In this document: in pieces, positions 1 to 6,477 of the stretch | Layout: every line of letters begins with the position of its first letter | Numbering within the stretch: the first letter of the stretch is position 1 | Source of the DNA: UBA1081 sp045537555 | Lineage (GTDB): Bacteria > Bacillota > Clostridia > Oscillospirales > Acutalibacteraceae | Direction of reading: 5' to 3' | Assembly: GCA_045537555.1 (NCBI GenBank) | Contig: JAZSPR010000039.1 | Location: 1-8,570, forward strand | Length of the DNA: 8,570 bases | The notes under the pieces: model-generated | Database searches by the model: none | Told to the model about the DNA's origin: nothing | What the model saw: only the letters and a program-made list of their open reading frames with translations | Program-made: the position numbers and the translations under genes

Positions 1-132
1 TTCTCAATGCGCAATGCTCAATTGTGGAAAGGGCTTCGCCCTTTGACCCATTTATATAATTCAAGCCCGAAGGGCTTCCGAAATTGCGAATTGAGCATTT
101 CAAATTGCGAATTTGAAAGAGCTCGACAAATT
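1..132. repeat. Hairpin-rich intergenic repeat, left copy
   Basis: Non-coding stretch packed with short repeats. A perfect hairpin AAAGGGC-TTC-GCCCTTT lies at 28-44 and a second, AAGCCC-GAA-GGGCTT, at 63-77, followed by CCG. AATGCTCAATT (13-23) is the inverted copy of AATTGAGCATT (89-99). AAATTGCGAATT occurs twice in direct orientation (81-92 and 102-113), and CAAATT-GCG-AATTTG (101-115) is a small palindrome. CTCGACAAATT at 122-132 recurs at 8455-8465. The order hairpin, CCCATTTATA-like spacer, second hairpin, CTTCCG matches the right edge of the window (8506-8570). It is probably a member of a dispersed intergenic (MITE- or REP-like) family. No coding sequence is credible here, and the element may be cut by the window edge. 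Confidence 0.7.
28..44 (-). terminator. Possible weak terminator of the glgP-GH13 operon
   Basis: A 7-bp GC-rich stem with a 3-base loop lies about 95 bases past the GH13 stop codon on the minus strand. It has only a short T run after the stem, so it is a poor intrinsic terminator by itself. It is proposed mainly because no better hairpin is visible downstream of the operon inside the window. It also belongs to the repeat at 1-132. Confidence 0.25.
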
Positions 133-137
133 ATTGT

Positions 138-1991
138 TTATCTCTCAATTATCGTCGCCGTATGGGCTTCGATGATAACCGAGCAATACGTCATTCTCTG
201 TCCCGTGATGCATCGTGAATTGTGCCAGTCATCTGGCAGATAATATGTGATTTCGTGTTCGTTGTTATTTGCAATAACCAACAAGCTGTCCTTTTCGCTT
301 GCCCTGACAAAGGCTACACAGCCCATTGCAGCCGAAACGGGGTAAAATTTACCCTTTTTAAGACAATCATATTTGCTTCTCATTTCGCCGAGGAATTTCA
401 GGTCGTACCATATCTGCGGTTTTTCCTTATCCCATGGGAAAAAAGTTCTGTTGAACGGGTCTTTGAGGCCCTCTGTAAGCATTTCGTCACCGTAATAGAT
501 TGACGGCACACCGGGGAGTGTATACTGAAGCACAACCGCTTGACGGAGGAGTTTTTCAGCCTGTTTTTTCTGTTTTACATTAAGCTTCAGCATTCGTTGT
601 TTGTCTCTGCCGATGTTTTCACCGTCAAGACCGCCGAGAATACTGAAAATTCTTTCCGTATCATGAGTGCCGAGGTGATTCATAAGGCAACAGAGCACCT
701 GCGGAGGATAATTCTCACAGATTGTCAGCACGCTGTCCATAAAGCTTTCAGCCTCTGCAGATTTCATAAAGTCAATTATTGCCGAACGGAAAGGATAATT
801 CATAACCGAATCGAGCTCTTTGCCCGAAAAATACTGTCTTCTGCCGCCGTGACTGATTTTGTTGCTTGCATCTTCCCACACTTCGCCGAGAAGAAGTCCC
901 TCGGGCTTTGTGCGTTTGACCGCATCACGAAGCTTTACGATAAAGCTGTCGGGCAATTCATCGGCAACATCAAGACGGAAGCCGTAAGCACCCGCTTTAA
1001 GCCATTTTTCAACAACGCCGTCTTTGCCTGCAATAAATTCACAGTAACTTTCGTCCTCTTCATTGGTTTCGGGAAGTGTGTTTATTCCCCACCATGAGTC
1101 GTAGTCATTGTTCCATGATTTGAATTTATACCAACTGTAATAAGGAGACTGCTGAGAGTTATATGCACCTTCATTTTTATACCTTTTGTATATATTAAAG
1201 TAAATACTGTCTGCACCCGTGTGACTGAAGACACCGTCAAGAAGAATCTTCATGCCGAACTTTTCAGCCTCTTTACAAAGGGACACAAAATCATCGTAAT
1301 CACCAAGTAACGGGTCAATTTTCATATAATCAGCTGTATCATAACGGTGATTTGAGTGTGCCTCGAAAATAGGGTTGAGATAAATGCATGTTACACCCAG
1401 TTCTTTAAGATAAGGCAGTTTCATTTCAATTCCCTTGAGGTCACCACCGTAAAAATCCACATTCCAACGGTGATGCTGTTCATTTTCCTGCCATTCGGGT
1501 TCTTCCGTGAAGCTTTTATGCATCACTCTGTCCTCGGGGACATTCTTTTTAGGTGTTCCCGATGCAAAAAATCTGTCGGGGAAAATCTGATACATCACAC
1601 CGCCGGGGAAATCTTCCGATGTGGTAAAATCGGACATATAAACTGTCTGCTGCCACTCGTTTCCGCTGTCTGAGAAACATCCCTTTCCCGCAGAATGTCT
1701 GTAAATTCTGCCTCTGCCAAAGGATGTGTCATATTCAAAATGATAAAAGTAAAGTCCTGCCTGAGAAAAGGTGTGTTCAATTGCCCACCATTCAGTTATG
1801 CCGTCTGTGGATTTCCAGTCAAGCTTTATGTACTGTTTTTCTTCGCCGTCATACCCCAGGACAAGGTAAACTGCGGAGCACATCATTTCCCTTGGCATAC
1901 AGACACAAAGCCACAGGGAATCCCCTGCGGCTGTGCTACCTTGTATTGACTTGTGTCTTGTGTCTCTTGAATCAAAGGGAACAAAGAACAT
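138..1991 (-). CDS. GH13 alpha-glucan hydrolase (neopullulanase / cyclomaltodextrinase / amylopullulanase-like)
   Basis: 617-aa glycoside hydrolase family 13 enzyme, predicted to hydrolyse alpha-1,4 and possibly alpha-1,6 bonds in maltodextrin, pullulan or glycogen in the cytoplasm (no signal peptide). Residues 1-130 form a CBM34-like beta domain (FDSRDTRHKS near the N-terminus). The (beta/alpha)8 barrel starts at GVMYQIFPDRF (131). DFYGGDLKGI begins at 179. Conserved region I is DGVFSH (252-257). Region II is GFRLDVAD with nucleophile D341. Region III is LLGEVWED with acid/base E370. Region IV is HLGTHDTER with D444. A WWGINTLPETN segment sits where neopullulanases carry the MPKLN-type region. 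About the last 75 residues should be the C domain. Region I has Ser where many GH13 enzymes have Asn. The start is supported by AAAGGAAAG inside the 3' end of glgP, and the gene begins 3 bases after the glgP stop, so the two are probably translationally coupled. The family is certain; subfamily and substrate are not. Confidence 0.93.
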   Translation of the reverse strand: MFFVPFDSRDTRHKSIQGSTAAGDSLWLCVCMPREMMCSAVYLVLGYDGEEKQYIKLDWKSTDGITEWWAIEHTFSQAGLYFYHFEYDTSFGRGRIYRHSAGKGCFSDSGNEWQQTVYMSDFTTSEDFPGGVMYQIFPDRFFASGTPKKNVPEDRVMHKSFTEEPEWQENEQHHRWNVDFYGGDLKGIEMKLPYLKELGVTCIYLNPIFEAHSNHRYDTADYMKIDPLLGDYDDFVSLCKEAEKFGMKILLDGVFSHTGADSIYFNIYKRYKNEGAYNSQQSPYYSWYKFKSWNNDYDSWWGINTLPETNEEDESYCEFIAGKDGVVEKWLKAGAYGFRLDVADELPDSFIVKLRDAVKRTKPEGLLLGEVWEDASNKISHGGRRQYFSGKELDSVMNYPFRSAIIDFMKSAEAESFMDSVLTICENYPPQVLCCLMNHLGTHDTERIFSILGGLDGENIGRDKQRMLKLNVKQKKQAEKLLRQAVVLQYTLPGVPSIYYGDEMLTEGLKDPFNRTFFPWDKEKPQIWYDLKFLGEMRSKYDCLKKGKFYPVSAAMGCVAFVRASEKDSLLVIANNNEHEITYYLPDDWHNSRCITGQRMTYCSVIIEAHTATIIER

Positions 1992-1994
1992 AAA

Positions 1995-4412
1995 TTATTT
2001 CTTTCCTTTTGCGGAACCTGTGTGCCAGATATCTCTTGCATAGTCATTGATTGAACGGTCAGCGGCGAAAATACCTGCACCTGCTGTGTTCATAAGTGAC
2101 ATTCTGTTCCATGTTTTTCTGTCAAGGAAGAGAGCTTCCGCTTTCTTCTGAGCATTTCTGTAATCAGCGAAATCAGCAAGAACCATATAGGGGTCATGGT
2201 GAATGATTGTTGCACCGATTTCGGGGAAGCTCTTGCCGTTGATTCCGTTGTTGTTTATGAAATCAATAGCTCTGTGAAGCTCCTGATTGTTATGATAGTA
2301 ATTGGTGGGGTTGTAGCCGGCTTTCTTAAGCTGTTCAACCTCGGGAGTGCTCATACCGAAGATGATGATATTGTCTTCACCGACTGACTCATAAATTTCG
2401 ACATTTGCACCGTCCATTGTGCCGAGAGTAACAGCACCGTTTATCATAAGTTTCATGTTGCCTGTACCTGAAGCCTCTGTACCTGCAAGTGAAATCTGTT
2501 CTGAGATATCAGCGGCGGGCATAAGCATTTCAGCCATAGTAACATTGTAATCCTCAACATAAACAACCTTCATGAACTTGTTTACATCGGGGTCGTTGTT
2601 GATCATATCGGCAAGTGCGATAATGAAGCTGATAATCTTCTTTGCAACAAAGTAGCCGGGAGCTGCCTTTGCGCCGAAAATATATGTGTGAGGAACGTAA
2701 TTGCCGCCCGGATTTTCCTTGATTTCAAGGTATTTTGCAAGAATGTTGAGCGCATTGAGATGCTGTCTCTTGTACTCGTGAAGTCTCTTTACCTGAACGT
2801 CAAAGATTGAGTTGGGGTCAAGCTCGATACCCTGAACTTTTTTGATATGTGCGGCAAAACGCTTTTTGTTTTCAAACTTGATTTTTTCAAGGTCAGCGAG
2901 AACTGTTTCGTCATCTGCATATTCTCTGAGCTTTTCAAGGGCTGAGCCTTCAAGAATGAAGTCCTTTCCGATGAGCTTTGTGAGATATTCCGTAAGACCG
3001 GGGTTTGCCTGACAGAGCCAGCGTCTGTGAGCAATACCGTTTGTGACATTCTTGAACTTATCGGGAGTAAGTCTGTAGAAATCGTTGAAAACAGCGTCCT
3101 TGAGAATCTGTGAATGAAGAGCTGAAACACCGTTTACGCTGTGACATCCTGCAACGCAGAGATTTGCCATTCTGACAATACCGTTTGAAATGATTGCTGT
3201 TCTTTCAACATAATCAGCATCATAAGTTGCGTTCCATACATAGCTTCTGAAACGGTTGTCGATTTCTCTTATTATCTCATAAACTCTGGGAAGAAGACGC
3301 TGCATGAGTTCAACACTCCAGCATTCGAGAGCTTCCTTCATAACTGTATGGTTTGTGTAAGCAACTGTCTTTGTAACAATATTCCATGCTTCGTCCCAGC
3401 CGTAACCGCATTCGTCAAGCATAATTCTCATAAGCTCGGGAATTGCGAGTGTGGGATGTGTATCATTTACGTGGATTGCAACCTTTTCGCCGAGGTTGTC
3501 AAGTGTGCCGTACTGACGGAGATGATGATGAATGATATCCTGAATTGAAGCAGAAACAAAGAAATACTGCTGACGGAGACGAAGACTCTTTCCTTCGGGA
3601 TGATTGTCAGCGGGATAAAGAACCTTACTGATAACCTCAGCCATAGCATTCTTTTCCATAGCACGCATGTAGTCACCCTGATTGAAGAGTGCCATATCAA
3701 GACCGGGAGCCTTTGCTGTCCAGAGACGGAGCACGCTGATACCCTTGCCGTCTTTACCTGCTACAAACATATCATAAGGCACAGCCTGAATTGCTGTGTA
3801 ATCCTTGAGTTCAACATGATGATAATGGTCTTCCCAGATTTCTTCAACTCTTCCTTCAAAGCAGATTTCAACCGTGCTTTCTTCACGGGGCATAAGCCAT
3901 ACGTCGCCGCCGGGAAGCCAGTTATCGGGAAGTTCTGTCTGCCAGCCGTCAATGAGCTTCTGCTTGAAAATACCGTATTCATAAAGGATTGAATAACCTC
4001 TTGCGGGATATTCCTGAGTTGCAAGACCGTCAAGATAGCATGCGGCAAGTCTGCCGAGACCGCCGTTACCTAAGCCTGCATCGGGCTCGCAGTCATAAAG
4101 TTTTTCAATATTTACACCGAAATCTTTAAGTGCAGAAGTGAATGTCTTCTGAAGATTGAGGTTATAAAGATTGTTGCGAAGTGATTTACCCATAAGGAAT
4201 TCCATTGAGAGATAGTAAACTCTCTTTGTGCCTGCCTTATCGGCTCTCTGAGTGAAATCGGCTCTGCCTTCACCCATCATTTCACAGAGAATCATAGCAA
4301 CAGCACGGTAATACTGCTCATATGATGCATTCTCGGTTGTGACCCCGAAGAAATGGGAAAGCTTATTTTCAATAAGCTCCTTGGCTTTAGCCTTTGTGAG
4401 TGTATAGTTCAT
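1995..4412 (-). CDS. glgP: Glycogen/maltodextrin phosphorylase
   Basis: 805-aa glucan phosphorylase (GT35). It cleaves the non-reducing ends of alpha-1,4-glucans with phosphate to release glucose-1-phosphate, using pyridoxal phosphate, in the cytoplasm. Family signatures run in order: CEPDAGLGNGGLGRL from 108, the HVNDTHP motif at 314-320, YTNHTVMKEALE, NVTNGIAHRRW, and the PLP site EASGTGNMK with the Schiff-base lysine at K654. The length equals that of typical bacterial GlgP/MalP, and nothing looks truncated. An in-frame ATG lies at 4445, but ATG 4412 is chosen because a perfect GGAGG (4418-4422) sits 5 bases upstream of it; the longer version would place that RBS inside the coding region and adds 11 residues (MNLYPVCLEEN) without family character. 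First gene of an operon with the GH13 hydrolase. Glycogen versus maltodextrin preference cannot be told from sequence. Confidence 0.97.
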   Translation of the reverse strand: MNYTLTKAKAKELIENKLSHFFGVTTENASYEQYYRAVAMILCEMMGEGRADFTQRADKAGTKRVYYLSMEFLMGKSLRNNLYNLNLQKTFTSALKDFGVNIEKLYDCEPDAGLGNGGLGRLAACYLDGLATQEYPARGYSILYEYGIFKQKLIDGWQTELPDNWLPGGDVWLMPREESTVEICFEGRVEEIWEDHYHHVELKDYTAIQAVPYDMFVAGKDGKGISVLRLWTAKAPGLDMALFNQGDYMRAMEKNAMAEVISKVLYPADNHPEGKSLRLRQQYFFVSASIQDIIHHHLRQYGTLDNLGEKVAIHVNDTHPTLAIPELMRIMLDECGYGWDEAWNIVTKTVAYTNHTVMKEALECWSVELMQRLLPRVYEIIREIDNRFRSYVWNATYDADYVERTAIISNGIVRMANLCVAGCHSVNGVSALHSQILKDAVFNDFYRLTPDKFKNVTNGIAHRRWLCQANPGLTEYLTKLIGKDFILEGSALEKLREYADDETVLADLEKIKFENKKRFAAHIKKVQGIELDPNSIFDVQVKRLHEYKRQHLNALNILAKYLEIKENPGGNYVPHTYIFGAKAAPGYFVAKKIISFIIALADMINNDPDVNKFMKVVYVEDYNVTMAEMLMPAADISEQISLAGTEASGTGNMKLMINGAVTLGTMDGANVEIYESVGEDNIIIFGMSTPEVEQLKKAGYNPTNYYHNNQELHRAIDFINNNGINGKSFPEIGATIIHHDPYMVLADFADYRNAQKKAEALFLDRKTWNRMSLMNTAGAGIFAADRSINDYARDIWHTGSAKGKK

Positions 4413-4417
4413 ATTTT

Positions 4418-4422
4418 CCTCC
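4418..4422 (-). promoter_or_regulatory. glgP ribosome-binding site
   Basis: GGAGG on the minus strand, 5 bases before ATG 4412. It decides the start codon, because it lies inside the longer reading frame that opens at 4445. Confidence 0.9.
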
Positions 4423-4460
4423 AAACAAACGGGATATAAATTCAAAATATATAATGATAT

Positions 4461-4489
4461 ATTGTATACTATTTATCGCTTTTTTTCAA
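4461..4489 (-). promoter_or_regulatory. Predicted sigma-A-type promoter for glgP-GH13
   Basis: On the minus strand TTGAAA (complement of 4484-4489) is followed by a 17-base spacer and TACAAT (complement of 4461-4466). Transcription would begin near 4454, giving a 5' leader of about 40 bases. No CcpA cre-like operator was recognised nearby. Confidence 0.6.
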
Positions 4490-4655
4490 GTAAAATAAAC
4501 ATCTCAATATAGCAAAGTTATTCTGATTATTTTATTCAATTTGCACAAGATTTTTTCAACTGTTAAATTTTCGGAGTGTTTACATTTGTTTTTATTAAAA
4601 ATTACATTTTTATTTTAATTATATGTATTTAATTTACATTATAAACATTTTTTTC
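4490..4655. other. AT-rich divergent intergenic region
   Basis: The gap between the two divergent operons (about 300 bases from start codon to start codon) is very AT-rich with many A and T tracts, as expected for promoter and UP-element DNA. Beyond the two promoters I see no riboswitch, attenuator, strong hairpin or small ORF with a ribosome-binding site. Confidence 0.6.
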
Positions 4656-4684
4656 TTGACAAAAAAAGTAAAAGTAATTATTAT
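4656..4684 (+). promoter_or_regulatory. Predicted sigma-A-type promoter for the metallophosphoesterase operon
   Basis: A perfect TTGACA (4656-4661) is followed by a 17-base spacer and TATTAT (4679-4684). A perfect TATAAT at 4684-4689 overlaps it but would need a 22-base spacer. A/T tracts upstream could act as an UP element. Transcription would start near 4691, only about 20 bases before the start codon. Confidence 0.65.
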
Positions 4685-4700
4685 ATAATTATTAAAAGGC

Positions 4701-4706
4701 GAGGTG
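4701..4706 (+). promoter_or_regulatory. Ribosome-binding site of the metallophosphoesterase gene
   Basis: GAGGTG followed by six T bases before ATG 4713. It shows that the in-frame GTG at 4704 is part of the Shine-Dalgarno sequence and not the start codon. Confidence 0.8.
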
Positions 4707-4712
4707 TTTTTT

Positions 4713-6434
4713 ATGAAAAAATTTATAAGCGTTTTGCTGACTGTCATTCTCGTGTTTTCATCAGTTTCAGTTGCGGCTTTTGCGGCTGAAAAAGATGACC
4801 TGAAAATCGCAGTCGCATCAGACCTTCATTACAATGTTCCCCGTGAAGAGCTTGAGGGAAATCCCGATCAGCCAATGGAAATTGACGACCCTATCTACTG
4901 GTATGCAAACAGAAGAGCCGCCATGGAAGATGAAAGCGGATTCATCATTGATGAATTCCTTCGTCAGTGTGCAGAGGACGACTCAATTGAATATGTTCTT
5001 ATCCCCGGTGACCTTGCAGACAACGGCAGAATCGTTCCCGAAGAGCATATCGCTGTTGCAGAAAAATTCAAAGCATTTGAAGAAGCAACAGGCAAATCTG
5101 TTTTTGTCATCAACGGCAACCACGATGCTTCACTCAATAACGATGACACAACATTTGAAGATTTCATGGCATACTATGCTGATTTCGGCTGGGATAAGGC
5201 TATTGACACACTCGACGGCACATGCTCATACACAGCAGACCTCGGTGCAAAATACAGACTTATTGCTCTTGACTCATGCCATGCAAACTATTCAACTGAA
5301 GACGGCATGACAACTGCAAAGGTCAACTGGGTAATTGATATGGCAGAAAAGGCTGTCAGCGAAGGCAGACATCCCATTCTTATGATGCATCATAACCTTC
5401 TTGACCATATGCCTCTTCAGCGTATCCTTTCAAGAAACTTCATCATCAGAAACCATACTCTTACTGCAGATAAATTCGCAAATGCAGGTATCAAGGTTGT
5501 TTTTACAGGTCACGAACATTGTTCAGACGGTGCTGTTTATATCAGCTCTCTCGGCAACAAGATTTATGACTTCGCAACAACATCACTCACAATGTATCCT
5601 CTTGAATACAGAGTTTTCACATTCAACGATGACAAGATTGATTATGAAGCAAGAACTGTTGATTCAATCGATATTGACGCACTCACAAGCACGGTAAAGG
5701 GCTATTCCGAAGAACAGCTCACACTTATGGAAGCAGGGCTCAACGAATACGCAAAGGGCTTCCTCAAAGCAGGTGTTGAATATCGTCTTGCACTCGGCTT
5801 TACAATGGAAAAAATGGGTATTGAAGAGGGCGCAATTTATTACGGCCTTGTAAATACTGTTATCGGCAAACTCACAAACGCACTCGAAGCTCCTCTCTAC
5901 GGCGAAGGCAGTATTTCTGAACAGATGAAGAAATACGGTTTCTCAATCCCCGAGAGTGAATACAAAAACGGCTGGGACCTTGCAACAGACCTTGTTGCGG
6001 CTCATTATGAGGGCGAAGAGGTTTATCCTCTTGAGGGCGAAGCAGTCACAATTCTTCTGAGAACTGTTGCGTTCATTCTCCGTGAAGAGTTAAGCCTTCT
6101 TTCAGGCAATGCACTCACAGCTTCTGCCGATGCAATGCTTGCCGACAACGGTCTTTCAAAGTATAAGTCCGAGCTTACAGAAATCGGCAGCACAGTATTC
6201 GGCGGCATCACTCCCATCGAATATTTCGTTGTCGCACTCCTTTCTCCCCTTCTTTACACATTCGCAAACGATGCTGACGGTGTACCCGACAACAACGGCA
6301 CACTCGAGGGTTACGGCTCAGTTACATCAAAATCAAAACTTGAAAACATAGCAGAAAAATTCAGAAACTTCTTTGAAAAAATAGCAATGTATTTCAGAAT
6401 GTTCTTTAATATTATCGCAAAAATCGGTCAGTAA
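4713..6434 (+). CDS. Secreted calcineurin-like metallophosphoesterase with long helical C-terminal region
   Basis: 573-aa exported phosphoesterase. A signal peptide (MKK, hydrophobic core, likely cut after AAFA near residue 24) is followed by the complete metal-site set of the calcineurin-like fold: SDLH (D37, H39), PGDLADNG (D100), GNHD (135-138), MMHH (226-227) and GHEH (266-269). It should hydrolyse a phosphomonoester or phosphodiester outside the membrane; the substrate is unknown. From about residue 300 the protein is mostly predicted helical and matches nothing I can name. D520-G529 (DADGVPDNNG) resembles a calcium-binding loop. The last 30 residues form a Phe/Ile/Lys-rich amphipathic helix, like the end of the next protein. 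ATG 4713 is chosen because GAGGTG lies 6 bases upstream. It is followed after 43 bases, with no terminator, by a phosphodiester glycosidase gene, so the two are likely co-transcribed. Confidence 0.9.
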   Translation: MKKFISVLLTVILVFSSVSVAAFAAEKDDLKIAVASDLHYNVPREELEGNPDQPMEIDDPIYWYANRRAAMEDESGFIIDEFLRQCAEDDSIEYVLIPGDLADNGRIVPEEHIAVAEKFKAFEEATGKSVFVINGNHDASLNNDDTTFEDFMAYYADFGWDKAIDTLDGTCSYTADLGAKYRLIALDSCHANYSTEDGMTTAKVNWVIDMAEKAVSEGRHPILMMHHNLLDHMPLQRILSRNFIIRNHTLTADKFANAGIKVVFTGHEHCSDGAVYISSLGNKIYDFATTSLTMYPLEYRVFTFNDDKIDYEARTVDSIDIDALTSTVKGYSEEQLTLMEAGLNEYAKGFLKAGVEYRLALGFTMEKMGIEEGAIYYGLVNTVIGKLTNALEAPLYGEGSISEQMKKYGFSIPESEYKNGWDLATDLVAAHYEGEEVYPLEGEAVTILLRTVAFILREELSLLSGNALTASADAMLADNGLSKYKSELTEIGSTVFGGITPIEYFVVALLSPLLYTFANDADGVPDNNGTLEGYGSVTSKSKLENIAEKFRNFFEKIAMYFRMFFNIIAKIGQ

Positions 6435-6463
6435 AAATTTAATTTCAGCCTATTACAAATAAT

Positions 6464-6470
6464 AAGGAAG
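6464..6470 (+). promoter_or_regulatory. Ribosome-binding site of the phosphodiester glycosidase gene
   Basis: AAGGAAG ending 7 bases before ATG 6478, in the 43-base gap after the metallophosphoesterase stop. It supports the ATG at 6478 over the second ATG two codons later. Confidence 0.7.
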
Positions 6471-6477
6471 TTTTATT

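Noticed and set aside
7..243. 78-codon frame at the left edge
   Set aside because: It translates the repeat hairpins and runs into the GH13 gene on the other strand; no ribosome-binding site or family match.
540..1097. 185-codon plus-strand frame antisense to the GH13 gene
   Set aside because: It is a shadow of the well-conserved GH13 coding sequence: no ribosome-binding site, no recognisable domain, atypical composition.
1905..1935. Imperfect GC-rich inverted repeat within the start of the GH13 gene
   Set aside because: The arms have mismatches and lie in codons of the N-terminal domain; likely chance structure.
4413..4445. Extended glgP start adding MNLYPVCLEEN
   Set aside because: The GGAGG ribosome-binding site for ATG 4412 lies inside this extension, and the extra residues have no family character.
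4446..4520. Possible CcpA (cre) catabolite operator upstream of glgP
   Set aside because: The GCG in the promoter spacer has no matching flanks of the cre consensus.
4704..4712. GTG start adding MFF to the metallophosphoesterase
   Set aside because: The GTG is part of the GAGGTG Shine-Dalgarno sequence; ATG 4713 is correctly spaced and begins a normal signal peptide.
4834..5310. 158-codon plus-strand frame inside the metallophosphoesterase gene
   Set aside because: It overlaps the metal-site coding region in another frame; the low-complexity Ser/Thr/Gln/Leu composition is typical of an out-of-frame shadow.
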